Shown piece by piece: positions 8,748 to 16,725 of a DNA stretch of 34,370 nucleotides (positions are counted from its first letter, which is position 1; each line of letters opens with the position of its first letter). A model generated the notes under the pieces. The model did not search any database, was not told where the DNA came from, and saw only the letters and a program-made list of their open reading frames with translations. Origin of the DNA: Propionimicrobium sp963511305 (GTDB lineage: Bacteria; Actinomycetota; Actinomycetes; Propionibacteriales; Propionibacteriaceae); assembly GCA_963511305.1 (NCBI GenBank), contig CAUPIJ010000020.1, forward strand, positions 1 to 34,370. Direction: 5' to 3'. The position numbers and the translations under genes were made by a program.

Positions 8748-9164
8748 ATGAAAACTAAGTTGTTTTCTGCGCTGCCCGCGATCGTGATCGGCCTGCTGAT
8801 CGCCGTCGGCCCGCAGACGTTCGTGAAAGTCTGCAAGGTTATGGACAAGCCGATGAAGTGCCACTGGATGGCGCAGGCGTCGCTCGGCATCGGCGCGGTA
8901 GTCGCCGTGCTTGGCATCGTCGCCCTGCTGGTCAGCGCCAGCGTTCGCATCGGGTTGAACATCGCGGTCGCGCTGCTCGGCGCGCTGGAGGTCGGCATCG
9001 CCACCTTCCTGATCGGTCCGTGCAAGATGCCCGAAATGCACTGCCACTCAACCACCCAGCCGTTTCTGATCGTGGTTAGCGTGCTGCTCATGATCTTTGC
9101 GCTGATCTCGGTGGGCTCGGACATCCGCGCCAACGGGCTGAACAAGACCGAGGCGAGCAACTAG
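8748..9164 (+). CDS. DUF4418 family membrane protein
   Basis: Small membrane protein of 138 aa with four predicted helices (about residues 7-25, 42-62, 66-90, 104-122). Each of the two outer loops has a Cys/Met/His cluster: C29-x8-C38-H39 with M32 and M36, then C92-K-M94-x2-M97-H98-C99-H100. This looks like metal coordination. DUF4418 proteins are known from actinobacterial and firmicute operons with FtsX-type ABC transporters linked to Ftr1/P19-type iron uptake; the exact role is unknown. GAAAGG precedes the ATG. It is the first of three co-directional genes behind an iron-box-like promoter. Confidence 0.82.
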   Translation: MKTKLFSALPAIVIGLLIAVGPQTFVKVCKVMDKPMKCHWMAQASLGIGAVVAVLGIVALLVSASVRIGLNIAVALLGALEVGIATFLIGPCKMPEMHCHSTTQPFLIVVSVLLMIFALISVGSDIRANGLNKTEASN

Positions 9165-9166
9165 CC

Positions 9167-10384
9167 GTGCCTCACACACCACACGTCACGGTCGGCGCGC
9201 TGCCCGCGCGCAACCTGAAGCGCAATCCGTTCCGCACGGCCATGCTCGTCGTGGTCGTCGCGATCTTATCGTTCGGCACTTTCGCAGGTTCGCTGCTGCT
9301 AGCGAACCTGCACTCCGGGCTGGATAGCGTGCGCGAGCGCCTCGGCGCCGACCTGATGGTGGTGCCCGCGGAGTCTCTTCACCAGGCGGAAGCTGTTATC
9401 TCGGCAGGGGAGCCGAGCACTTTCTATTTCTCGCACGACGTCTTCAGCACCGTGCAGAAGATGCCAGGCGTGAAGCGAGCGACTCAGCAGTTTTATATCT
9501 CTTCGCTGGAGGCAAGCTGCTGCGATTCTAAGCTGCAGATTGTCGGGTTTGATCCGAAGACCGACTTCATCATCGAGCCTTGGATCAAGACACAGTACTC
9601 AGGCGACCTGCCCGACGGCCAGATCATCGTCGGCTCGAACGTGATGGCGTTCGAGGGCGAGACGCTCAAGCTCTTCGACCGCGATTGGCCGGTGGCAGCG
9701 AAACTGGCTAGCACCGGCACCGACAAGGACAACTCGGTCTTCGTCAACCCGAACACCGCGAAACTGATCACTTCCTATGCAGCCCAGAAGGGCGAAAAAG
9801 AGGCGATCGAGGCCCCCGAGGGCGCGGCCTCCACGGTCTTCCTGGACGCCCAGGACGGCTACAGTCTCGACGAGGTGGCTAGGCAAATCACCGACCACAA
9901 GGATCTGCAGGACGTCGCGGTGATCTCCGGCGTCTCGCTGACCTCCAAGCTGAAGAGCAGCCTGAGCTCAATCGCCAACTACGTGGTGATTTTCCTAGGC
10001 TTCTTCTGGGTGATCGGCCTGATCGTACAGATCGCGGTCTTCGCGTCCTCTGCCAACTCTCGCAAATCGGAATTCGCCACGCTGCGCATCCTTGGCGCCA
10101 CCCGTCGAAACCTGGTCTCGATGGTCACCGAGGAATCCTCGCTGATCGGTCTGCTTGGTGGGGTGATCGGGGTCGGCCTCGGCGGGCTGCTGACGTTCTC
10201 GTTCTCGTCCCTGATTGGCGCCAGTTTCGGCATGCCATACGTACAGGCCGGAGCCACCCAGGTAGTGATTCTCGTGCTCGGCTGCCTGACCTTCGCGATG
10301 GTCACCTGCATGCTGGCGTCGGCGCTCAGCACCGCGCGAATGATGCTCGGCGAGACCTATTTGACGCTTCGAGCCGGAGCCTAG
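9167..10384 (+). CDS. FtsX/MacB-type ABC transporter permease
   Basis: Permease of 405 aa with MacB/FtsX topology: helix 1 at about residues 24-46, a large extracytoplasmic domain (about 47-265), then three helices (about 268-292, 318-348, 364-390). A CC pair lies in the outer domain (SCCDSK), inside a region ending QIVGFDPKTDFIIEPW that recalls the permeases of P19/Ftr1-associated iron operons. The start is GTG at 9167, 2 nt after the DUF4418 stop, with a weak ribosome binding site, so translation is probably coupled. Iron or another metal, or redox maintenance of an uptake system, is the likely role, but the substrate is not shown by sequence. Confidence 0.85.
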   Translation: MPHTPHVTVGALPARNLKRNPFRTAMLVVVVAILSFGTFAGSLLLANLHSGLDSVRERLGADLMVVPAESLHQAEAVISAGEPSTFYFSHDVFSTVQKMPGVKRATQQFYISSLEASCCDSKLQIVGFDPKTDFIIEPWIKTQYSGDLPDGQIIVGSNVMAFEGETLKLFDRDWPVAAKLASTGTDKDNSVFVNPNTAKLITSYAAQKGEKEAIEAPEGAASTVFLDAQDGYSLDEVARQITDHKDLQDVAVISGVSLTSKLKSSLSSIANYVVIFLGFFWVIGLIVQIAVFASSANSRKSEFATLRILGATRRNLVSMVTEESSLIGLLGGVIGVGLGGLLTFSFSSLIGASFGMPYVQAGATQVVILVLGCLTFAMVTCMLASALSTARMMLGETYLTLRAGA

Positions 10385-10386
10385 AC

Positions 10387-11067
10387 ATGCTGCTTGAAAC
10401 TAAGAATCTGACCAAAACGTTCGTGCGCAGGAGCGTGGAATTCGCTGCCGTCGACGACGTTAATTTTTTGCTGGTTCCCGGCGACTTCGCCGCGATCGTC
10501 GGACGCAGCGGCAACGGCAAGACCACGCTGCTTAACCTGATCACCGGACTGTTGAAGCCAAGCAGCGGCAGCGTCCGCGTGGCGGGCGAGGACGTCCATG
10601 CGCTGTCCGACGCGAAAATCTCGCAGCTGCGCAACCGGACTCTCGGCTTCGTGCCCCAACACCTGACGCTGATTGCCAGCCTGAACGTGCTGGACAACGT
10701 GATTTTGCCCGGCGTCCTGGACAAAGATTGGCGCAAGCGCGACGACAAGATCTTTGATCGCGCGCTCGAGCTGCTGGAGGCGGTCGGACTCAAGGATCTC
10801 TCCCTGGCCTTCCCGCGCGAGTTATCTGGCGGCGAGATGCGCCGCATCGGGCTGGCCCGCGCGCTGATGAACCGCCCGGAGATCCTGATCGCGGACGAGC
10901 CGACCGGCGATTTAGACGCCGAATCGACGGTTATCGTCCTGGATCTGCTGCGCGCCCAGGCCGAGCAGGGAACTGGCGTGCTGGTAGTTACCCACGACGA
11001 CGCGGTGGTTGATTGCGCGCGCAGCGTCTACCGCATGGACAAAGGCGTGCTCAGCCGCGAACGCTAG
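10387..11067 (+). CDS. ABC transporter ATP-binding protein (LolD/MacB type)
   Basis: ATPase of 226 aa with Walker A GRSGNGKTT (about residues 39-47), signature LSGGEMRR, Walker B ILIADEPTGDLD and a switch histidine in VVTHDD. This is the usual partner of FtsX-like permeases. ATG lies 2 nt after the permease stop. The last gene of the DUF4418 operon; its TAG stop shares the palindrome CTAG (11064-11067) with the stop of the convergent gene, so there is no room for a terminator between them. Confidence 0.92.
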   Translation: MLLETKNLTKTFVRRSVEFAAVDDVNFLLVPGDFAAIVGRSGNGKTTLLNLITGLLKPSSGSVRVAGEDVHALSDAKISQLRNRTLGFVPQHLTLIASLNVLDNVILPGVLDKDWRKRDDKIFDRALELLEAVGLKDLSLAFPRELSGGEMRRIGLARALMNRPEILIADEPTGDLDAESTVIVLDLLRAQAEQGTGVLVVTHDDAVVDCARSVYRMDKGVLSRER

Positions 11068-12212
11068 TTGATCAGGCCTGCCAAGACCGTCAGCAGCGGG
11101 TTGACCTTGTAGCCCAGGATGGCGAATACGCCCAGCCCGACCGAGCCCAGGAACGCCGCGTAGCCGAGCAGCTTCATGATCTTGGCTAGCTTGGGTAGCG
11201 CCAACGCCAGGCCCGCGGAGATGATGGCCAGCACGATCGCGGCCTGCGGAAGCAGCGTCGACTCGCCCCACGGCGTCAGGTAAACGCCGATGAACGTGCC
11301 GTAGGCGCAGAAAGCGGTGACGGCGGCCACCGCTGCGACTAGGTAAGAGACCACAGACAGCGCCCGCAGCACGAAGCCAACCTTGCTGCCAGGGACGTCG
11401 AGCAGGCTGAGCATCTTGTCTAGCGTGCCGCCGATCAGGCCGCAAACCGTCAGCCCGATGGGCAACATCGCGGTCAACTTCTCATCGAGCGGGAAGACGC
11501 CGAAGCCCTGGGTCTGCAGGATCAACAGCCACTGTTGAAGAACGTAGAGCAAGCCCAAGAACGACAGGTACGAGCGCATGTTGCCGCCGACGTTCAGCAG
11601 GATGTTCACCGCGCTAGCGACTAGGGTGCAGAGCACTCCGGCCACGCCGCCCGCGATCACCGAGCTCATCGTTGTGTCAAGGTTGCCGTTGTTGTTGCCG
11701 ATCAGAAACAGCGACAGCGCGTAAACCGCGCTCAGGGCGATGCCAAAGCCCAGATTCCGGAAGAACCTGTGCCACCACTTGCGCGGCTCCTCCTCGACGA
11801 TCGGCTCCTCCTCGATAACCGGCGGCGCCTCGCGGAGCTGCTGACCGTAGGCGCGATGCATCTCCCTCTCGTGGCTCGGATCCGCATATTCCTCAAAGGA
11901 GGGCTCCTGATCCGTGAAGAGGTCTGCGTTGCTTCGAGACTGGCCAGAGAACCCCTGCGGCTCGCTAAACTCTTCTATTGGCATCACCCGAGTCGGTTCG
12001 TGATGCGGCTCGTCGAAAGCCTGCGTCGGCTCATCGCCATAGACGGCCCTGGTCGGCTCGTTGCCGCCTAGGGGCCGGGTGGGCTCGTTGCTGCTACCTA
12101 CAACGCGGGTTGGCTCGTCGTCGAAGCCGAACTGCCTGGTCGCCTCCTCGTCAGGTGAAACCCGGCGAGTTGGTTCGTCACCCCAGTTGTTCGGCAATCG
12201 TGAGGACGGCAT
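11064..12212 (-). CDS. membrane protein with N-terminal E-P-T-R repeats
   Basis: Protein of 382 aa, family not recognised. Residues 1-150 are acidic and soluble, and residues 13-77 carry seven copies of a motif of the form (D/N/H)-E-P-T-R, with threonines at 15, 25, 35, 45, 54, 63 and 74 (one copy EATR, one EPTQ). Each threonine has acidic residues before it and a hydrophobic residue at +3. That layout fits actinobacterial Ser/Thr kinase sites and FHA-binding phosphothreonines. The C-terminal part (about 150-382) has roughly seven membrane helices. ATG at 12212 has a CAGGAG ribosome binding site. It lies opposite the DUF4418 operon and divergent from pntA. Function unknown; kinase-regulated membrane protein is inference. 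Confidence 0.8.
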   Translation of the reverse strand: MPSSRLPNNWGDEPTRRVSPDEEATRQFGFDDEPTRVVGSSNEPTRPLGGNEPTRAVYGDEPTQAFDEPHHEPTRVMPIEEFSEPQGFSGQSRSNADLFTDQEPSFEEYADPSHEREMHRAYGQQLREAPPVIEEEPIVEEEPRKWWHRFFRNLGFGIALSAVYALSLFLIGNNNGNLDTTMSSVIAGGVAGVLCTLVASAVNILLNVGGNMRSYLSFLGLLYVLQQWLLILQTQGFGVFPLDEKLTAMLPIGLTVCGLIGGTLDKMLSLLDVPGSKVGFVLRALSVVSYLVAAVAAVTAFCAYGTFIGVYLTPWGESTLLPQAAIVLAIISAGLALALPKLAKIMKLLGYAAFLGSVGLGVFAILGYKVNPLLTVLAGLIN

Positions 12213-12260
12213 ATCGGCTCCTGAGCTAGAAAGTTAGTGACTAACAGCGTAATAGCAAAA

Positions 12261-12357
12261 GCCAAGCAGGCGCGGATTCGGGCCGCGCGGTTACTGAAAC
12301 CACCGAAGATCCGCGTCCGCGTGACCCGAGTCGTGAGTCCTCCGGCCCATGCTTGGC
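12261..12357 (+). promoter_or_regulatory. structured leader upstream of pntA
   Basis: Nested inverted repeats: an outer GCCAAGCA (12261-12268) with TGCTTGGC (12350-12357), and an inner CGCGGAT (12271-12277) with ATCCGCG (12309-12315), extended by TCGG/CCGA with a 2-nt bulge. The structure ends 22 nt before the pntA start. It could be a 5' leader regulating pntA or a small RNA; no known riboswitch class is recognised. Confidence 0.4.
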
Positions 12358-12379
12358 ATTATGCAATAAGCTGGGTGGC

Positions 12380-13927
12380 ATGAGAATTGGCGTGCCCCGG
12401 GAATCGTTGCCCGGTGAGAATAGGGTTGCCGCCACTCCTAAAACCGTCACCCAACTGGTGAAGCTCGGCTATGAGATTGTCGTAGAGGCGGGAGCCGGAG
12501 AGCGCGCTGCGCTGCCAGATCACGCCTACGAAGAAGCCGGCGCACTGATCGGCGACGGGCGGCAGGTGTGGGCGAGCGACATAGTAATTGCTGTTAACCA
12601 GCCCAGCCTCGAAGAGCTGAACGCGATGATCGCCGGCTCGATCCTGGTGACATTCCTTTCGCCCAGGCAGAATCCTGAGCTGCTCGAGGCGCTAAACGAA
12701 CGCAACATTACCGGCCTGGCGATGGACATGGTGCCGCGCATTTCGCGCGCCCAGTCGATGGACGCGCTCAGCTCCACCGCGAACATCTCCGGTTACCGGG
12801 CCATCGTTGAGGCGTCCTACGCGTTCGGCCGCACATTCGGCGGTCAGGTTACCGCCGCTGGCAAGGTGCCGCCGGCCAAGGTCCTCGTCATCGGCACTGG
12901 TGTTGCGGGTCTGGCCGCGATCGGCGCGGCCAACTCGATGGGCGCAGATGTCTACGCGACCGACGTGCGTCCCGAGACCGCCGAGCAGGTGGAATCGATG
13001 GGCGCTACCTTCCTGAAGGTTCGCTCCGGCGAGGACGACCAGTCGGTCAGCTCGGACGGCTACGCGAAGGAAACCAGCGACGACTACAACACTCGCGCAG
13101 CCGAGCTGTACATGTCGCAGGCTCCGGACACCGACGTCATCGTCACTACCGCGGCCATCCCCGGCAAGCCCAGCCCCAAGCTAATCACCGCCGAGATGGT
13201 GGAGCAGATGAAACCCGGCTCGGTGATCGTCGACCTGGCTGCGCTGGGCGGCGGCAACTGCGAGCTGACCCGGCCTGGTGAGAAATACGTCACCGACAAC
13301 GGCGTGACGATCATCGGCTACACCGACATGCCCAGCCGTCTGCCGGGCCAGTCCAGCCAGCTGTACGGCACCAACATCGTCAACCTGATGAAGCTGGCGA
13401 CCCCGGAGAAGGACGGCCAGTTCGTCATCGATTTCGAAGACGAAGTTCTTCGCAACATGACGGTCACCCGAGACGGCGAAATCACCTTCCCGCCGCCCCC
13501 GATTCAGGTTTCCGCGGCCCCGGTCGCCGCAGCCAAGGAGCCTGAGCACTCGACGGAGGTTGAAGAGGTCAAGCAGCCGAAACCGTGGTGGGTTTCGGTG
13601 GCCATCGTGGGCGTGCTTAGCATCCTGGCCATCGCGGCGCTGACGTTTGCGCCCGGCTCGTTCGTCTCGTTGCTGAGTATTTTCGTGCTCGCCTTGGTCT
13701 GCGGTTACTACGTGGTCTGGAACGTGACGAGCGCGCTGCATACGCCACTGATGAGCGTCACGAACGCGGTCAGCGGCATCATCATCGTCGGAGCGATCGC
13801 GCAGCTGGCCAACGACAACTGGTTCGTGAAGATCTTGGCCGCGTTCGCCGTGCTGATCGCGTCGATCAACATCTTCGGCGGCTTTACCGTCACCCAGCGC
13901 ATGCTCAAGATGTTCAAGAAGGGCTGA
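12380..13927 (+). CDS. pntA: NAD(P) transhydrogenase subunit alpha
   Basis: Alpha subunit (515 aa) of the proton-translocating transhydrogenase, which reduces NADP+ with NADH using the proton gradient. It matches E. coli PntA (510 aa) from the start MRIGVPRE, through the NAD-binding GTGVAGLAAIGAAN segment and the IGYTDMPSRLP loop, to three or four C-terminal membrane helices (about residues 405-515) ending FTVTQRMLKMF. An in-frame TTG lies 9 codons upstream, but MRIGVPRE is the conserved N terminus. The ribosome binding site is weak (GGGTGG). pntB starts 1 nt after its stop. Confidence 0.96.
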   Translation: MRIGVPRESLPGENRVAATPKTVTQLVKLGYEIVVEAGAGERAALPDHAYEEAGALIGDGRQVWASDIVIAVNQPSLEELNAMIAGSILVTFLSPRQNPELLEALNERNITGLAMDMVPRISRAQSMDALSSTANISGYRAIVEASYAFGRTFGGQVTAAGKVPPAKVLVIGTGVAGLAAIGAANSMGADVYATDVRPETAEQVESMGATFLKVRSGEDDQSVSSDGYAKETSDDYNTRAAELYMSQAPDTDVIVTTAAIPGKPSPKLITAEMVEQMKPGSVIVDLAALGGGNCELTRPGEKYVTDNGVTIIGYTDMPSRLPGQSSQLYGTNIVNLMKLATPEKDGQFVIDFEDEVLRNMTVTRDGEITFPPPPIQVSAAPVAAAKEPEHSTEVEEVKQPKPWWVSVAIVGVLSILAIAALTFAPGSFVSLLSIFVLALVCGYYVVWNVTSALHTPLMSVTNAVSGIIIVGAIAQLANDNWFVKILAAFAVLIASINIFGGFTVTQRMLKMFKKG

Positions 13928-13928
13928 C

Positions 13929-15422
13929 ATGTTAATTAATTTCGTAAACGCAACGTTCATTGTTTCCGGCCTGTTGTTCATCTTCGCGCTCGCCGGGCTG
14001 AGCAAGTTCGAGACTTCCAAGCGCGGTAACGCGTTCGGCATTCTCGGCATGCTGCTTGCCTGTATCGCGACGATCGTCGCGGCCGCCGCCCCCGAGCGCT
14101 GGCACGGCGAGGGCTGGCACGAGGCCATGCCGTCGTTCATTGGGCGCCTGGGGCTGGCCCCGATCATCATGCTGGTGATCGCCGTCATCGCCGGCGCCGT
14201 GATCGGCGGTATCAAGGCCATGAAGGTCGAGATGACCGGCATGCCGCAGCTGATCGCCCAGCTGCACTCGTTCGTCGGCCTGGCCGCGGTGCTGATCGGC
14301 TTTAACGTCTTCATCGAGACTCGTGACATGCTCAAGGCTGGCATGGCCGTCGATAGCCTCGGCTTCCACATGGCCGAGGTCTGGATCGGCGTCTTCATCG
14401 GCGCGGTCACCTTCACCGGCTCGATCGTGGCGTGGGGCAAGCTGGCCGAGAAGATGCCGAGCAAGCCGCTGACGCTGCCCGGCCGCAACCTGATTAACCT
14501 GGGCCTGATCGTGGCGATCGTGGCCTGCGGCATCTGGTTCCAGAACAGCGCCACTAGCGCTGTCGCCTGGCTGCCGCTGATTCTGCTGACCGCCGCCAGC
14601 CTCTTCCTCGGCTTCCACCTGGTCGCCGCGATTGGTGGCGCTGACATGCCCGTCGTCATCTCGATGCTGAACAGCTACTCCGGCTTCGCCGCCGCGTTCA
14701 GCGGTTTCAGCCTGGGCATCCCTGTGCTGATCGTGACCGGCGCGCTGGTCGGTGCGTCCGGTGCCATCCTGAGCTACATCATGTGCAAGGCCATGAACCG
14801 CTCGTTCATTTCGGTGATCTTGGGCGGCTTCGGTCAGTCCACCGCCAGCAGCGACGGCGGCGATCAGGGTGAGATCCAGGAGATCAGCGTCGACGAGCTG
14901 GCCAGCCAGCTTGAGGACGCCTCCAGCGTCATGATCGCTCCGGGCTATGGCATGGCCGTCGCCCAGGCGCAGTATCCTGTCGCAGATCTGGCGAATAAGC
15001 TGACCGCCAAGGGCGTGGACGTGAAGTTCGCGATCCACCCGGTCGCGGGTCGTCTGCCCGGCCACATGAACGTGCTGCTGGCTGAGGCCCATGTGCCGTA
15101 TGACATCGTCTTCGAGATGGACGAGGTTAACGACGACTTCGAGAACACCGACATCGCGTTGGTCATCGGCGCGAACGACACGGTTAACCCAGCCGCGATG
15201 GAGCCTGGCTCGCCGATCTCTGGCATGCCGGTTCTGAAGGTCTGGGAGGCCAAGAAGGTCGTCGTTTTCAAGCGTTCCATGAAGCCGGGCTACGCCGGCG
15301 TGGAGAACCCGTTGTTCTTCAACGAAAACACCTTCATGCTCTTTGGTGACGCCAAGGACACGGTCAGCGCGATCAACGCGGAGCTGCCAGCTGGGGACGC
15401 GCCGAAAGCGATTTCTAGCTAG
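13929..15422 (+). CDS. pntB: NAD(P) transhydrogenase subunit beta
   Basis: Beta subunit, 497 aa (E. coli PntB 462 aa), with eight to nine N-terminal membrane helices and a C-terminal NADP(H)-binding domain. Conserved blocks include LHSFVGLAAVLIGFN, GADMPVVISMLNSYSG, GYGMAVAQAQYPVADL, HPVAGRLPGHMNVLLAEA and KRSMKPGYAGVENPLF. The extra length comes largely from an insertion near residues 55-80 (around WHGEGWHEAMPS). It follows pntA by 1 nt and precedes cbiJ by 9 nt, so the three probably form one transcript. Confidence 0.97.
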   Translation: MLINFVNATFIVSGLLFIFALAGLSKFETSKRGNAFGILGMLLACIATIVAAAAPERWHGEGWHEAMPSFIGRLGLAPIIMLVIAVIAGAVIGGIKAMKVEMTGMPQLIAQLHSFVGLAAVLIGFNVFIETRDMLKAGMAVDSLGFHMAEVWIGVFIGAVTFTGSIVAWGKLAEKMPSKPLTLPGRNLINLGLIVAIVACGIWFQNSATSAVAWLPLILLTAASLFLGFHLVAAIGGADMPVVISMLNSYSGFAAAFSGFSLGIPVLIVTGALVGASGAILSYIMCKAMNRSFISVILGGFGQSTASSDGGDQGEIQEISVDELASQLEDASSVMIAPGYGMAVAQAQYPVADLANKLTAKGVDVKFAIHPVAGRLPGHMNVLLAEAHVPYDIVFEMDEVNDDFENTDIALVIGANDTVNPAAMEPGSPISGMPVLKVWEAKKVVVFKRSMKPGYAGVENPLFFNENTFMLFGDAKDTVSAINAELPAGDAPKAISS

Positions 15423-15431
15423 TATCAACGC

Positions 15432-16163
15432 ATGAAAATACTGTTGCTGGGCGGCACAGCGGACTCACGTTCGCTTGCCGCCCAGTTTCGTTTGCGGCCC
15501 GGCGTCTGCGTGATCGAGTCGGTTGCCGGGCGCACCAAGGTCGCGTCGGGCGATCGCGTTGGTGGCTTCGGTGGCGTCGAGGGGCTGATTGCGTACCTGC
15601 GCGAGGAGGGCATCGATGTGGTGGTGGATGCCACCCACCCCTTCGCCGAGCGGATAACCGCCAACGCGGCTGCCGCCTGCGGCGCCGTCGGTGTGCGGAT
15701 GATCAGGTATTCGCGGCCAGGCTGGCGTCAGCACCCCGATGCTGAGCGTTGGATCTGGGTGCCCGATCACGAGCAGGCCGCCAAGGCCGCGGCGAAGATT
15801 CCCGGCCGCGTGCTGCTGACCGTGGGCAGGCAGCCGGTGAAGTTCTATTATCAGGTGCCGAACGTGCTGGCGCGCGTCGCTGAGTGGCGGGGCGAGCCGA
15901 TTCCAGACGGCTGGCGGGTGCTGGCCAAACGCGGCCCCTTCAGCATGGCCGATGAATTAGAGCTGCTGCGCTCCGAGCAGATAACGGCCCTAGTCAGCAA
16001 GGATTCCGGCGGTGAGGCCACCTCCGCCAAGCTGGAAGCGGCTGCCCAGCTCCAGATCCCGGTGATCATGGTCGAGCGGCCTGAGCCCCCGGCGGGAGTG
16101 GAAGTGGTGGCGGATCTGGGCGAGGCTATTTCGAAAGCCGTGACAAATCCGACCGATCTCTAA
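15432..16163 (+). CDS. cbiJ: cobalt-precorrin-6A reductase
   Basis: CbiJ/CobK family, 243 aa. The N-terminal LLLGGTADSRSLA nucleotide-binding motif, the VVDATHPFAERIT segment and the C-terminal LVSKDSGGEATSAKLEAA block are diagnostic. It reduces the macrocycle of (cobalt-)precorrin-6A with a pyridine nucleotide to the 6B form. I name it CbiJ because neighbouring enzymes are of the early-cobalt route. It follows pntB by 9 nt with no clear ribosome binding site, so it is probably translated by coupling. The last seven codons and the stop lie within a 121-bp dispersed repeat, so the natural C terminus may have been replaced. Confidence 0.93.
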   Translation: MKILLLGGTADSRSLAAQFRLRPGVCVIESVAGRTKVASGDRVGGFGGVEGLIAYLREEGIDVVVDATHPFAERITANAAAACGAVGVRMIRYSRPGWRQHPDAERWIWVPDHEQAAKAAAKIPGRVLLTVGRQPVKFYYQVPNVLARVAEWRGEPIPDGWRVLAKRGPFSMADELELLRSEQITALVSKDSGGEATSAKLEAAAQLQIPVIMVERPEPPAGVEVVADLGEAISKAVTNPTDL

Positions 16164-16259
16164 CTCAAAATCTTTAGGCAGTTTTCAAAACCCCTAGTCA
16201 GGGCGTTTTACATTTTTCGGAGCCCGGAATCTGGCGTGAGACGGGTCGGATTTGTCACG
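16139..16259. repeat. 121-bp inverted-terminal repeat element, copy A
   Basis: Ends are a perfect 16-bp inverted repeat, CGTGACAAATCCGACC at 16139-16154 and its complement at 16244-16259. The interior has CCTAGTCAGGGCGTTTT at the same offset (about 55) as copies B and C. The left end overlaps the last codons of cbiJ. No coding capacity; MITE-like or REP-like. Confidence 0.88.
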
Positions 16260-16276
16260 CCCTTGCCCGGTATCCC

Positions 16277-16397
16277 CGTGACAAATCCACCATTTCACCT
16301 GTCGGCGAAATCGGCTGAAAATCCATCATCCCTAGTCAGCGCGTTTTGCTGATCTTCGGGGCAGGAAATGGCCAGACGAAATGTTGAATTTGTCACG
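16277..16397. repeat. 121-bp inverted-terminal repeat element, copy B
   Basis: Twenty-bp terminal inverted repeats (16277-16296 and 16378-16397) with two mismatches. Same length and ungapped alignment as copies A and C, including CCTAGTCAG at the same internal offset. It lies 17 bp after copy A and 126 bp before the btu riboswitch. Confidence 0.88.
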
Positions 16398-16523
16398 GGC
16401 GCGATTTGTAATGCCAGCAAGGTTTCTCAAAATGCGAGAAGAAAGACGGCGGAGTGGGGCGCGATTTCCCAACAACTGGGCCTCCTGGCGCATATGTCTG
16501 ATTGCTGATATGTTGCTGATAGT

Positions 16524-16677
16524 GAATTGAGTATCGCCTGCAAAGGGCGCAGGGAACATCGGTGAAAATCCGAGACTGACGCGCAGCGGTGATGGAGACG
16601 GTTCGGCAATAGGCTACTGGGGAAACCTGGGAAGGCGCCGAAACCGGTTGATCCTGAGTCCGAAAACCTTTCAATTC
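16524..16677 (+). ncRNA. cobalamin riboswitch controlling btuCDF
   Basis: P1 is a perfect 7-bp helix GAATTGA (16524-16530) with TCAATTC (16671-16677). Inside are conserved cobalamin-aptamer parts: CGGTGAAAATCCG followed by GACTGACGCGCAGCGGTGA, GGCTACTGGGG...CTGGGAAGGCG, and a B12-box-like AGTCCGAAAACCTTTCA. A hairpin GCCCT/AGGGC (16691-16707) follows, just before the ribosome binding site GGGAG (16717-16721) of a leader ORF, which points to translational control. Confidence 0.92.
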
Positions 16678-16725
16678 GCTTCTGGTTAACGCCCTCGCGG
16701 AAAGGGCTGAAGGATTGGGAGAAAA

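Noticed and set aside
12213..12379. A tRNA gene between the E-P-T-R gene and pntA
   Set aside because: The inverted repeats do not fit a cloverleaf and there is no T-loop GTTCGA or CCA-proximal acceptor pair of the right spacing.
13932..15428. A 498-codon open frame on the minus strand opposite pntB
   Set aside because: It mirrors pntB almost exactly, is rich in Asp, His, Gln and Arg as expected of the complement of GC-rich codons, and shows no domain. The plus-strand gene is certain.
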